Both the position numbers and the translations under genes were made by a program. From Phormidesmis priestleyi Ana (lineage in GTDB: Bacteria; Cyanobacteriota; Cyanobacteriia; Phormidesmidales; Phormidesmidaceae): a stretch of DNA of 64,000 nucleotides. The stretch lies in NCBI GenBank assembly GCA_001314865.1, contig LJZR01000030.1:1-64000 (forward strand), written 5' to 3'. The notes under the pieces were generated by a model. That model made no database searches and was not told the DNA's origin. It saw nothing but the letters and a program-made list of their open reading frames with translations. Positions 36,377 through 46,800 of this stretch are shown one piece after another (within the stretch, counting starts at the first letter, position 1; every line of letters begins with the position of its first letter).

Positions 36377-39300
36377 GATGTTTAACTGTTTGTTTAACTG
36401 TTGAAGAAAAGGGCGAAAGCTTCATATCTGCCTGGATGATTTCAGCCAGAAAATCTCCCCGGTGGGTGAAATAGTCTGAGAGAACATTAACCAGGTCGTC
36501 ATTAGATAGTTGATCAGCAGCATGGAGCGCTGGGGCACCATCAGTAGCTACGGCCGGAAGATTTTGATGAGAATAGGTAGGAGGATAGGACGCTGTAGCA
36601 AATGGCTGAGTTTCTGGAACATGGAGCGGATTTTCGCAAGGATTGCCGATAAAGACCCGTTCTGATGGAGAAACATAGGGCCGAACCATCCGATTTTCGA
36701 AAACCTGCGACCAATTAAGAGACCCTCCATTAACAAAGAAGTAACCTAATAATCGGTTCAGGCTCAGTGAGTCGCCAACTTTTGCTTCTACCGAGAAGCA
36801 TTGGGGTGAGTGACCATTGGGATCGGCTTGGGCAATATTAGCCTGGGCGAGTTTCGATAATACCTTTCCTGTTCCTACTTCGATCATGAGGTCGCACATA
36901 GGAGAGAGGGTGTTAATTAGCGAGATGAAGTCAACTTGGGAGGTGAGTTGCTGTGAAAAATAGTCATGTAGCTTCGTCCCAGGCTGCACAGGTTGTCCAG
37001 TCATCGCTGAAATGATGGGGATATCAAGCGGTGCCAAGTGAGTAGGAATGGGGGCATTGGCTTTAATACGATCAGAGGCTGCTTTTACTAAATCAGAGTG
37101 GAAAGCATTGGCAACTGCCAGATGACGCGCGTAAATATCTCGTTTTGCGGCGAGTTGGAGAATCTGTTCAATACTATCGGTATGCCCTGAGACAACGGTT
37201 TGTTGAGGATGGTTGATATTAGCAACGACTGCATATCCTGAGACTTGTTGCAGCAAGGCTTCTGCTGTGGCGCGATCGCACCCCAAGCTCACCATAGAAC
37301 CGGCGGTTTCCTCAGGCAGGATGGTTGCCTTGCCGCGAACTGCGGCAAACTGCATCAAGGTTTTCGCATCATAGGCCCCCGCAGCATAGAAAGCTGACAG
37401 AGCGCCTAAGCTATGACCGCCTACGGCAGCGGGCTTAATTCCCAACCTTGTTAGATATTGATGCCAAACCAGAGATGAAAAACAAATGGCCGCAGGCGCA
37501 ATGTCTGCGCGGGTCAATGCCTGCATCCAGGTTTCTAATTCTGTTGGATCTGCGGCTCGTTCAGTAGGGCGAAAAATATAGGGACTAAGGGCTTCACAGC
37601 CAATTTCTTCTAGCCATTGATCAGCCTTTTCAAGCAACGCTTGAGCCCAGGCATGTCGCTCTACCAGTACCCTTGCCATATTGATCCGTTGCGATCCCTG
37701 TCCTGGGAATAAAAGTGCAACGCGATCGCGCTGGACAGAATGGCTCAGCCAGACATCCCGAGAAAACATTTCTTGCTGAGCCGTGAGCAAAGTGCCCGGC
37801 TGACAGGGATTGTTTTGAGCTAAATTCTGCAACCGACTGAGTTGCCGAACCAAATCCTTAGGGGAGTTGGCAATTACCGCAGCTCTAATGGGATGCTGAT
37901 CATTCACCTGCGCAGCTAGGTAAGCAGACAGATCTAGCATTTCAGCGAGAGAGAGATCTCCAACATCAAGAGACAGAGTGGTTACTTTTTCCAACAAATC
38001 AGACAGCGTTGCAGCGCTAAAAACAAACACTTCTGTTTCCTGATGAGATACCATCAGGGCGCGCGCTGGCAAAGTTGGCTTTAACCGATCTCTGGGCGCA
38101 TCTGCCGAGGTCATAGTGACATGGCAATTGATTCCCCCAAAACCCATCGCCGAGACCCCTGCCGTAAGAATTTCGTTGGGATCTCGCACTTCTCCCTGGA
38201 GAATGGGGTAGAGCGCTTGAGCGACTGTATTAAAGACAGGATTGGGGTCTTGACAGCCGCAGGTAGGTGGCAAAATGCGTTGATTTAAGGCAATGACGGT
38301 TTTAATAAAGCCACCGACACCAGCCGCCGCCTTGGTATGCCCAACCAAAGATTTAAAGGAGGTCAAACCTACTTTGCGAGGTGAAAGCGCGCCATCAGCC
38401 GCTAGGGTTAAGGCAATCCCTTCGATTTCTGTGCGATCGCCCACAGGGGTGCCAGTGCCATGGCCCTCAATGAAATCTAGCTGATGGCTGCTGTACCCAG
38501 CTCGCTCGTAAGCCCGCCGCAGGGCATTCGATTGGCCCACTTTAGACGGTGCTGTAATGCCCCCTTTACCGTCCGAAGAAATAGCCCAGCCATTCAAGAG
38601 CGCATAGACATAATCCCCATCTCGCCGAGCATCTTCTAGGCGCTTCATCACCACACAGCCACAGCCTTCTCCCGGAATAAATCCGCTGGCCCGACGGTCG
38701 TAAACGGTCATATCCTGAGCCGTTAAGGCCCCCACTTTGGCAAATCCAATCAGTTCAAAGGTGTCGAGACTGACATCCACGCCGCCTGCTAAGGCCAGAT
38801 CTAAATCACCACTGACCAAAGCATTCGCCGCAGTTGCGATCGCAATCAGAGAGGATGAACAAGCGCCATCAACGGTATATCCTCCCCCTTGAAAATTAAA
38901 GAAATTACAAACTCTGCCTGCGATCGTATTCGACAGCCCACCAGCCAATGAATCTTCGGTAATCGGAGAGAAAGCCGATTTATAGACTTCCTCCATCAAA
39001 GCGACCAACTCTTCTATCTCTAAGTCAGACATGCCCTTGGCGACTGCGGCTGCACGTAGGGCTCGCCTCACAAATGGCCAGCGCAAACGCACTGTCGTAG
39101 AACGAGTTTGCTCTCCAGTCAAGGTGTTTCCCAGAATAAAGCCGGTGCGTTCTGTCGGAACCGTTTCTCGCGTGTAGCCAACATCTTCGAGGGCTTTTAG
39201 GGCTGTTTCAAGTGCCAACCAGTGAACAACATCGGTGGATTCGAAAGTTGTTTTGGGAATACGTCGCTTCACCCAATCGAATTCAAAACCGTCAATGACC

Positions 39301-39530
39301 GCTGCGCGATCGCCATAGGTTTTGTCAGGAACGCTTGGATCAGGATCATAGTATTCAGAGATAGGTAGTCGCGTGTTGAGAGATCTTCGAAATTGCTGCC
39401 GCTTAGACAGAATATTTTCCCAAAGCGACATTAAATCACTCGCTCCAGGGTAATAGCAACCAATGCCAACAATTGCAATCTTTGAGGCAGAATCGTTTAA
39501 TTTCAATTGAACTCTGGTTGACTGAAGCAT
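36369..39530 (-). CDS. Enediyne-type PKS N-half: KS-AT
   Basis: A 1053-residue ketosynthase-acyltransferase protein. The KS (1-480) has Cys224 in TVDGACSSSL, His357 in EGHGTG and His398 in VGHTKAAAG. PKSE-like stretches are GLSNTIAGRVCNFF, LRLRWPFVRRA and AMGFGGINCH. The AT (about 600-900) starts ALLFPGQGSQR and has the active Ser707 in GGHSLGA. These local motifs match my recollection of enediyne PKS rather than modular PKS or PfaA. The C-terminus ends with YFTHRGDFLAEIIQAD (about 1020-1035), which also occurs at the start of the next protein. The two genes overlap by 8 bases, so they are translated together and together make up KS-AT-ACP-ACP-KR-DH-PPTase-TE. The start is the ATG at 39530. 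Upstream is about 1 kb without a gene that should hold the promoter. Confidence 0.86.
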   Translation of the reverse strand: MLQSTRVQLKLNDSASKIAIVGIGCYYPGASDLMSLWENILSKRQQFRRSLNTRLPISEYYDPDPSVPDKTYGDRAAVIDGFEFDWVKRRIPKTTFESTDVVHWLALETALKALEDVGYTRETVPTERTGFILGNTLTGEQTRSTTVRLRWPFVRRALRAAAVAKGMSDLEIEELVALMEEVYKSAFSPITEDSLAGGLSNTIAGRVCNFFNFQGGGYTVDGACSSSLIAIATAANALVSGDLDLALAGGVDVSLDTFELIGFAKVGALTAQDMTVYDRRASGFIPGEGCGCVVMKRLEDARRDGDYVYALLNGWAISSDGKGGITAPSKVGQSNALRRAYERAGYSSHQLDFIEGHGTGTPVGDRTEIEGIALTLAADGALSPRKVGLTSFKSLVGHTKAAAGVGGFIKTVIALNQRILPPTCGCQDPNPVFNTVAQALYPILQGEVRDPNEILTAGVSAMGFGGINCHVTMTSADAPRDRLKPTLPARALMVSHQETEVFVFSAATLSDLLEKVTTLSLDVGDLSLAEMLDLSAYLAAQVNDQHPIRAAVIANSPKDLVRQLSRLQNLAQNNPCQPGTLLTAQQEMFSRDVWLSHSVQRDRVALLFPGQGSQRINMARVLVERHAWAQALLEKADQWLEEIGCEALSPYIFRPTERAADPTELETWMQALTRADIAPAAICFSSLVWHQYLTRLGIKPAAVGGHSLGALSAFYAAGAYDAKTLMQFAAVRGKATILPEETAGSMVSLGCDRATAEALLQQVSGYAVVANINHPQQTVVSGHTDSIEQILQLAAKRDIYARHLAVANAFHSDLVKAASDRIKANAPIPTHLAPLDIPIISAMTGQPVQPGTKLHDYFSQQLTSQVDFISLINTLSPMCDLMIEVGTGKVLSKLAQANIAQADPNGHSPQCFSVEAKVGDSLSLNRLLGYFFVNGGSLNWSQVFENRMVRPYVSPSERVFIGNPCENPLHVPETQPFATASYPPTYSHQNLPAVATDGAPALHAADQLSNDDLVNVLSDYFTHRGDFLAEIIQADMKLSPFSSTVKQTVKHHE

Positions 39531-40598
39531 CGGGAATCATTTAACTCTTTTAAAATTAAATATGTTGAGCAGACTATTTATTCAAAGCGATCGCTACTAT
39601 GAAAAACAAACTTTTGAAAAACTTTTTGAAAAAACTTTAAGATAGCAGTGTTCTTTCTTATTAATTAATTCATCTACAAAATGTTGTTCCGGCAGCTTTA
39701 CTTAGCTACTCAAAGAAAGACGATTCCTCTGCTAAAATTGTTGCACAGAAGAAAACTTATATTCTCGCTAATCAACCAATCAATTAATATGCTTTACAGT
39801 CAAACCCAGTTGAGCGTCCAAACCTAATTGAGCGTCTCTCAATCTACATCTTGTAATTTAGATCCGTTCAAAACGCTTGTCGCCGCCTAGAATAGAATCT
39901 AAAAAGTCAACTCATAAAGAGAAAATAGAAGAGGGAGTTGATTTACGGCACATTTACGGCACAACAAAGGCTTAGACTTAAAACCATTTTAAAGAACTGC
40001 GTAAGACAATTAATCAATTAATCAATTAATCAATTAATCAACTAATAATTAATCAACTAATATAGTTAACAAACTACATTAGTTAGTGAAACCATGTTTT
40101 ACTCCGTATATATACTTTCTAGATAAGGTACACTATGTGATAAATAAAACAATGCTCTGTGCGTATGAAAATGCAACAAATAGTATGTTGCTCAAGTACG
40201 GGAAATGTTATTGACCTTTAAAACAGCTCTCAATAAGCTGCAAGATAGGCAATATCAAGATACTGAAAAAAATGCTTTACCTTTCTTTGGTAATATCCGA
40301 GCTTCTCATCGTTCAAAGGATCACTTTTGCTTGTGTATCCTAAACTTCAATTTCCAACTCCTCAATCCCAAAAGTTCTGACCTCAAGATTCCAACTTGAG
40401 GCTCCTATTAAGAGTTTCCTACTAGGTCTAAGGGAATGAGGAGGCTTCAACCAGTTATCAATTGAGATGTAGTTAGCAGCTGCAATGTCACTGAGATGCC
40501 CCATCTGTACAAAAAATCATTGCCTTCATCATTTTCTTTCTGCTGTAAAGTATATTTACATATAAAGATTTACGACAAAAGCTACGGCAGCTATGCTA
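39531..40598. other. 1.07-kb spacer upstream of the split PKS operon
   Basis: AT-rich. It contains a HIP1 site near 39588 and a run of AATTAATC units (about 40009-40045, 8-bp period, around five copies). The PKS promoter must lie here on the minus strand, but I cannot place it. A 64-codon frame at 40205-40399 shows no motif and is probably chance. Nothing else was recognised. Confidence 0.5.
40009..40060. repeat. 8-bp AATTAATC tandem run
   Basis: Consecutive AATTAATC units form an extremely AT-rich stretch about 480 bp upstream of the KS-AT start. It then decays into AATCAACTAAT-type units. Confidence 0.85.
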
Positions 40599-41576
40599 TC
40601 ACCCTAAGTCTGCTGACAGATTGACTGTTAGCGAGCTGCCATTGGCGCCAGGAACCAACTTAGCAGCAACCTGTTCGTCTCCTGTCCAGAAGACGCCATC
40701 GGCTCCAGCCGTATATAGGGGCACAACAGAACTACTCGAATAGGTTAAATTCAATTGGTCTTGAGAAAGTAGATTGCCAGAAAACTCGCTCTCAACAACA
40801 ATGGGCGCCTTATTTCGGAGTGTGCCATTAGGGGCATCTTGAATCTCCAGAAATATCTTATAAAAAGACTTAACCTCAGTGCCAGAACTCAGTAAATCGT
40901 CCGATACCAGGGAGAAAACACCTCCGGAGGCTAAGGAAAGAGGAGGTGTGTCCTCATCGGTAATAAACTTTAAATCGGGAGTTCCATCTCCAATATTTAC
41001 AGTGATATTATCTCCAATGGGTGTTTGCCCTGTCGAGCGTGAGCTGACAATTTCACTTTTACTGACATCATATTTGCCATCAAACTTACCAACAGTCCCC
41101 AGTAGTGGGTCATTTTTAATAGCATCTTTAGATCTGCCAAAAATAATTTGACTGTTGCCAGTGATTTCTGTGGTAAAAGCTGGGTCATCATTTACCGGAT
41201 TAAAGCCAACTGTAAGCGTGATTTTATTTGAAAAATCGACAATAGCGCCTTGTCGAGTGACCTCTACATTGTCAGGTTTGTGCTTGTTAAACAAAGGATG
41301 CGTAAACCTTCTTGGCAAAGGTGGGAAAGCTCCTCTACCAAACCCAAATCGGTTTTCCTCAAAAATATTTGACAGAGAAGCCTTTCTAAAGTTTGACAGA
41401 GAAGGTTTTCTAATTGATGACTTACCTAGCCAATCAGAATGAAAACTATTTCTCCCAAAAGTGCGGCCATCAAAAGTGTGGTTATCAAAACTATTTCTCC
41501 CAAAAGTGCGGCCATCAAAAGTGCGGCTGCGACTATATGTATTTGATCGAATTTTAGAAAACAAGGAACTTAGCAT
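40599..41576 (-). CDS. Unrecognised 325-residue protein with basic repeat N-terminus
   Basis: No family was recognised. Residues 1-85 are rich in Arg, Ser and Phe, with internal duplications (TFDGRTFGRNSF twice, KPSLSNFRKASLSNIF). From about residue 95 the protein is beta-rich, with Asp/Gly/Thr patterns (LTVGFNPVNDDPAFTTEI, NITVNIGDGTPDLKF, VPGANGSSLTVNLSADLG), which suggests an extracellular or surface beta-sandwich. There is no Sec signal peptide. The basic Ser/Phe/Arg N-terminus resembles that of the calcium-binding protein at 23816, and the two genes flank the PKS-halogenase operon. It lies upstream of that operon on the same strand but over 1 kb away. Function is unknown. Confidence 0.6.
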   Translation of the reverse strand: MLSSLFSKIRSNTYSRSRTFDGRTFGRNSFDNHTFDGRTFGRNSFHSDWLGKSSIRKPSLSNFRKASLSNIFEENRFGFGRGAFPPLPRRFTHPLFNKHKPDNVEVTRQGAIVDFSNKITLTVGFNPVNDDPAFTTEITGNSQIIFGRSKDAIKNDPLLGTVGKFDGKYDVSKSEIVSSRSTGQTPIGDNITVNIGDGTPDLKFITDEDTPPLSLASGGVFSLVSDDLLSSGTEVKSFYKIFLEIQDAPNGTLRNKAPIVVESEFSGNLLSQDQLNLTYSSSSVVPLYTAGADGVFWTGDEQVAAKLVPGANGSSLTVNLSADLG

Positions 41577-41775
41577 ACTGCCGAAAATCTCCGAATAAAC
41601 AGTTTATGCTCCTTTATCGTAAGCGCTTATGCACTTGTTCTCCTATAAATCATCTGTCAAGATGTTTAAATCTCTCTTAAAGCCTCTTTGTAAAAGTGTA
41701 AAAATAAAATTGAGGAAGCCCTCGCTCCATAACTTATCCAATAAAATTTAATGCATAAGGAAAGCGACGGTGAAT

Positions 41776-41835
41776 AGCCAGAGTCTTAACAGCCAGAGTC
41801 TCAACAGCCAGAGTCTCAACAGCCAAAGTCTTAAC
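41776..41835. repeat. 15-bp tandem repeat x4, intergenic
   Basis: Four copies of AGCCAGAGTCTTAAC, with C/T and G/A variants at two positions. No reading frame is involved. Confidence 0.93.
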
Positions 41836-42260
41836 TTATTTTAAATGCCAAGAGAGTAATATACATGTAATTAATAGTAGTAGGAATTAGTGGGAATAAC
41901 AGAAAAAATAAAAATAAAGAATCTTCAAAACCGTTTAAGAACAATTGATTGACAAGATTAGGTTTGAGTCAAAAACTTCCAACAATCGATTGCAAAACAG
42001 AAAATAGTCCCTAATCTAACTTCAAAGTTTAGCCAAAGATAAGCCCATAACTTCTGAAAAATCAATAACATTTTTCACACTTGATTCACTTACTATTTAT
42101 TACATTTGAATACATAAAAACCGCTGTTTTTTATATCACATGATGTAACTTAAGACTAAGTACATGTACGGGGGTGAAAAGTTGGCGAAAAGCTACAGTT
42201 GCTAAACACTACAGTTGCTAAACAGTTGTTAGGTGATTTGTTGAATTGAGTTTGGGCTCT

Positions 42261-42300
42261 CATTACGCTCAGAAGCTAGTCATTACGCTCAGAAGCTAGT
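42261..42300. repeat. 20-bp direct repeat x2
   Basis: CATTACGCTCAGAAGCTAGT occurs twice without spacing, about 255 bp upstream of the DUF2141 start. Confidence 0.93.
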
Positions 42301-42554
42301 ATAGAGAACTCGCTTGATAGGAAGTCTCAAGCCTAAATAGAGCCATTATTAGGTTTTACATGGCAAAGTGCAGAATTCAAAGCACGCAACGCACGGAATT
42401 CAAAAAGCGCGAACTCTCAGTTGTTTTTACTGCTGAATTAACTTGATGGATGACTGTTACTTCATGGTGTGTTTCATAGCGGCTACTCCAATAGGCACTA
42501 CAGCCGTAGTCAAAACTATCAAACCCTGTCGTAAATAAAAATGGAGTAAAAATT

Positions 42555-42986
42555 GTGAGATTTTCAAATGTTTTATGCCTAACCGGCACTTTAATGCTTG
42601 CTTTTGCCACAAGTGGGCAAGCTGCCACGTTGTCGATCAATATCGACAATCTTGCCACAACTGATGGTGCGGTGGGGTGTGCATTATTTAACGCTCCTGA
42701 AGGCTTTCCGAACGATTACATCGCTGTTCCAAACCAGCTGGTTCAGCCTCAAGAAAATGGCACAGCCTATTGTGAGTTTTCAAACTTATCCCCTGGTACT
42801 TACGCTGTCTCGGTGATGCATGATCTGAACAGTAATTTGACACTCGATACTAACTTTTTCGGTATTCCTCGTGAGGCCTGGGGGGTATCCAATAACGTGC
42901 GGCCAGCTTTATCTGCACCCTCCTTTAACTCAGCACGGTTTGAACTTAATGGTGATAAGACCATAAATATTACCTTGGACAAATAA
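42555..42986 (+). CDS. DUF2141 exported protein
   Basis: A 143-residue protein with a signal peptide (VLCLTGTLMLAFATSGQAA) followed by one DUF2141 beta-sandwich: the opening LSINIDNLATTDGAVGCALF, the FSNLSPGTYAVSVMHDLN turn and the NFFGIPREAWGVSNN signature. The family is exported and uncharacterised. The GTG start at 42555 is supported by GGAG (42543-42546) eight bases upstream. It is transcribed towards the reducing PKS but is separated by 0.86 kb with strong hairpins, so it is probably its own transcript. Confidence 0.85.
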   Translation: MRFSNVLCLTGTLMLAFATSGQAATLSINIDNLATTDGAVGCALFNAPEGFPNDYIAVPNQLVQPQENGTAYCEFSNLSPGTYAVSVMHDLNSNLTLDTNFFGIPREAWGVSNNVRPALSAPSFNSARFELNGDKTINITLDK

Positions 42987-43091
42987 AAGGAGTCCATAAA
43001 AAGTCGAAAGTGCGAGCCTGGCAAGGTGAAATTTGATACTAGGGAGCGAAGATCGAATAGATTGCCTATTCGTCTAGTTCTAATTTAGTAT

Positions 43092-43126
43092 TTTCCCTCA
43101 ACCTCTTAAAGAGAGATTGAGGGAAA
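43092..43126. terminator. Hairpin after the DUF2141 gene
   Basis: TTTCCCTCAA (43092-43101) pairs perfectly with TTGAGGGAAA (43117-43126), and inner CTCTT/AAGAG extends the stem. It lies 105 bases after the DUF2141 stop. No T-run follows on the plus strand, so termination strength is uncertain. Confidence 0.6.
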
Positions 43127-43288
43127 GGCTGTTGAAGTGTCGGTATATAGTCAATTTATCCAACTCTTGTTTCGAATGATTTTATTGTTCGCTTAAGTAG
43201 AATTCATCGGTAATAACTTCACCAGCAAGACGGCGAAAAAGCTCTCAAATCCTTGTGGGAGAAATCATTTGGTCGTCTTTGACTGATT

Positions 43289-43319
43289 GTAAAGAATCTT
43301 GCGCCGTAAGATTCTTTAC
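43289..43319. terminator. Perfect 12-bp stem hairpin
   Basis: GTAAAGAATCTT (43289-43300) and AAGATTCTTTAC (43308-43319) are perfect inverted repeats around the loop GCGCCGT. The right arm ends in a T-rich stretch, compatible with an intrinsic terminator or a regulator site. Confidence 0.6.
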
Positions 43320-43513
43320 CGTTGCCAATAAAATCTAATGCTCATGTTTTGATGTTGTTATCCCGGTTGCTGAATTCTACTGCCTTGGAGTTTTAGCAGT
43401 TAGCCTTTTCGCAAAAAAAAATGGGAACAAAGGTATTGTTGTCATTGTCTTGTTTGACTACCTGACTGAACTCATATTTGACTCTTTTGGATATTGACAT
43501 GACGAGTCCCAAT

Positions 43514-43618
43514 TTCGAGATTAGTTCTTTCGAGATTAGTTCTTTCGAGACTAATTCCTTCGAGATTGATTCTTTTGAGACTGATAACTTCGAAATTAAT
43601 AATTTCGAGACTGGCATT
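43514..43618. repeat. 15-bp tandem repeat x7, intergenic
   Basis: Seven units of the TTCGAGATTAGTTCT type. The first two are identical and the others diverge progressively to the right. The array ends about 225 bp before the PKS start. Confidence 0.93.
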
Positions 43619-43843
43619 TTTTAGAAGTTATCTTTCAAAAATTATTTTTCAGACGTAAAAAATCTGGGGATGCGCCATGTAATGTCCGTGCTTCTTGAAC
43701 TGGCAATCATTTATTGGTTTTTTACCTGTAAAAAGCCTTGAAATACTCAAGGTGCTAGCTGGAGTTGCATAAGAGTACATGAATTAGCTTTATGCCCTTA
43801 GGTTGATGTTAAACGCTTGAAAAGTAAAGGAATGCCACAGAAG

Positions 43844-46800
43844 ATGAGTTCTTACGAAAATCCCATAGCTGTTGTTGGAATGGCCTGCCGATTTCCAGGT
43901 GGTCTAGATAATATTTCAAAGCTGTTGAAAGCTCTAGAAAACAGATACAGTGCAATTGATACTGTGCCTTCTGAGCGATGGAATGTTGATTTCTATCATT
44001 CTTCAAACCCTGGTGTAAAGGGTAAAGCTTATATGCACCGAGGTGGGTTTTTGAAACATGATGTTACAAAATTTGATCCGTCATTTTTTGGGATTTCTCC
44101 CCGTGATGCAGAAAATATGGATCCTCAGCAGAGACTTCTGTTGGAGGTTGTATGGGAATCTTTTGAAAACTCTGGTTTAGTGCTGCCAAATTACGCTGGA
44201 AAGCCTGTTGGCGTTTATATGGGCGGGTTCATGCTAGATCATATGATCACGCAAATGAGCACGGCTAATCGCACCATGATTAACCAGCATACGGCTACTG
44301 GGATGATGATGACGATGTTGTCAAACCGGATTTCCCATGTCTTTGATTTTCGAGGGCCCAGTTTATCTATTGACACGGCTTGTTCTTCTTCTTTAGTGGC
44401 TTTTCACTACGCTTGCCAAGATATATGGCGTGGAACGACCCAGATGGCTGTGGCAGGAGGGGTCAATATTATGTTGCGCCCTGAGTATCCTATTGGTATG
44501 TGCAAAGGTCAGTTTCTGGCACGCGATGGAGAATGTAAGTCTTTTGATTCGCGGGCAGATGGGTATGGCCGAGGAGAAGGGGCTGGTGTTGTCTTACTTA
44601 AGCCGCTAGCGGCCGCGCTTGCCGATGGTGATCCTATTTTGGCGACGGTCGTGGGTACTGGTAGTAATCAAGATGGCCATACTCCTGGAATATCTATGCC
44701 GAATGGAGAGGCTCAAAGCGCGCTCATTCGGGATGTTTGGGAACGTTATCAGATTGATCCCACCCTCGTGAAATATGTTGAATGCCATGGTACGGGTACC
44801 GCAATTGGAGATCCCACTGAAGCTCAGGCGATCGGTTCGACCTACGGAATGGCGAGGAAAGAGATTGATCCAGTTGTCATTGGTTCCATCAAGAGCAACA
44901 TAGGGCATACGGAGGCAGCGGCGGGGATTGCCGGTGTGATTAAAGCGGTATTAACGTTGATGCATCGGCGTGCATTACCGCTTGCCAATTTACAAGAGCC
45001 GAATCCAAATATTCCTTTCCGGGATCTGAACCTCCGACTCGCAGATGATCTCATCTCGTTGAGTGAAGAGGATGAGCAGTTCTGTGTGGCGGTAAATTCT
45101 TTTGGTTATGGTGGAACCAACGCCCATGCAGTGCTCCAAACGGCTCCTTCAAAAACCGTCCAGCAGCTTTCTGAAATGTCTCAGCCTGGATCTCATTCTG
45201 AGGTGCAGCTCAGTATCAGTCAGGAAGAATCGCATGACAACCCGTTGCTGACGCCTCAAGCACAACCATTTCCTGTTCATTTTTTACCGCTGTCTGCGCG
45301 AAACCCTAAGGCGATAGGTGTTTTAGCCGGTCAGTATGCTGAGCAACTACGAGGGGATGTTTCTCTAGCAGATTTTCTATATTCAGTTTCGTTTAGGAGG
45401 GTGCATCTTCCCCATCGAGCTGTGGTGAAAGGTTGCGATCGCAATCAACTCATTGCAGCCTTAGAGGTGCTGGCCAACAATGAAGAAAGCGATGACATTG
45501 TGCAGGGTTTGCAGCCTTTCCAAGGCAAACGTAAGCCAGTGTTGGTGTTCACAGGGATGGGGCCCCAATGGTGGGGCATGGGTCAAACGCTTTATCACAC
45601 AATGCCTATTTATCGGGCAGCTGTAGAGGAGGCCGATGCAGCCTTTCAAGCAGCGGCTGGCTTCTCCATTTTGGCTGAAATGCTCAAGGATGAAGAAACT
45701 TCTGAAATCTCACGCACCGAAATCGCTCAGCCAGCTAACTTAGTGTTACAGATTGGGTTATTGGCAGTTCTACGCGCTGCTGGTGTTGAGCCAGGCGCAG
45801 TGGTGGGCCATTCCGTAGGAGAGCTCGGTTCTGCCTATGCCGCAGGTGTGCTGACCTTAGCAGAGGTCATGACAGTTGCATACCACCGCAGCCGCCTTCA
45901 AGCCACCCGAGCAGGCACAGGCGGAATGTTGGCAGTGGGACTGGGTAAAGAACAAGCTTTAGAGCGAATTGCCCACTGCTTGGATCGGGTTGCGATCGCG
46001 GCGGTCAATGGTCCCTCAAACGTCACCCTGTCAGGAGATATCCATGAGCTAGAGGCCCTAGCCGCTGCACTCAACGCAGAAGAGATTTTCCATCGGCAGT
46101 TAGCGGTTGAGGTGCCCTACCACAGTCCGATGATGGATCCGATTAAGGACGAAATGCTCCAAGCCCTCGCGCATATTTCTCCTACAGAGCCTCAGATTCC
46201 TCTATATTCAACGGTGACAGGTGAACAGGTTGTCGGCATAAGCTACGATGCCGACTACTGGTTCCTCAACACGCGCCAATCGGTAGAGTTTTCAACCGCG
46301 ATTATGGCCACGCTCGAAGATGGATTTAATACCTTCTTGGAAGTAGGCCCGCATCCAGTTCTGGCCAATTCCATCCGCGACTGCATTCAGGCGTTGGATA
46401 AAGATTGCCGAACCATTTTCACGCTCCGCCGAAAAATGCCCGATCAGGTCACCCTTTATCGGGCCATTGCCGGAATCTATGCCAGCGGTTGTGAACTCGA
46501 TTGGAGTATTCACAATGGCGGCGGCCAGTGGGTGCCCTTGCCCAACTATCCTTGGCAGCGTGAGTATTTGTGGTTAGAAAATGAGCGAGCGACTCAGGAA
46601 CGGATTGCACCTATCGAGCATCCCATACTGGGTTTGCAGGAAGCGCCCGCAACGCCTGCTTGGCGCAATGATATTGACCATGAGTCGCTCCGATATCTTC
46701 AAGATCATGTGGTGACGGGTGTCCCGATTTTACCGGCAGCAGCCTACATAGAATCCTTGTTGGAGTTGGCTAGTCTCCAAACTGATCAAGAGGCCACCTT

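Larger units (their letters stand above)
41577..42554. other. 978-bp spacer with short repeats
   Basis: A divergent promoter region between the unrecognised protein (minus) and the DUF2141 protein (plus). It contains a 15-bp repeat (41776-41835), two copies of CTACAGTTGCTAAACA (about 42193-42230) and two perfect copies of a 20-bp unit at 42261-42300. No gene was recognised. Confidence 0.55.
42987..43843. other. 857-bp spacer before the reducing PKS
   Basis: It holds two strong hairpins (43092-43126, 43289-43319) and a seven-copy 15-bp repeat (43514-43618). A minus-strand frame of 74 codons (43393-43617) translates the repeat into ISKEL units and is not considered a gene. The promoter of the PKS operon should lie in 43620-43840. 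Confidence 0.55.

Noticed and set aside
31049-39530. A genuine enediyne cluster
   Set aside because: The PKS looks PKSE-like, but no E3/E4/E5-type, epoxide-hydrolase, aminotransferase or self-sacrifice protein is visible, and the architecture is altered. Only the polyene stage is supported.
36369-39530. Omega-3/PUFA synthase (PfaA) or heterocyst-glycolipid KS
   Set aside because: These are related KS-AT enzymes, but the KS and AT motif set, the fused PPTase and the thioesterase fit PKSE better. I kept this as the test in the finding rather than the call.
40205-40399. 64-codon plus-strand frame upstream of the PKS
   Set aside because: It has no motif, no clear ribosome site and AT-driven composition. 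It is probably chance.
43393-43617. 74-codon minus-strand protein with ISKEL repeats
   Set aside because: It is only the translation of an intergenic 15-bp repeat, without a ribosome site or known motif.
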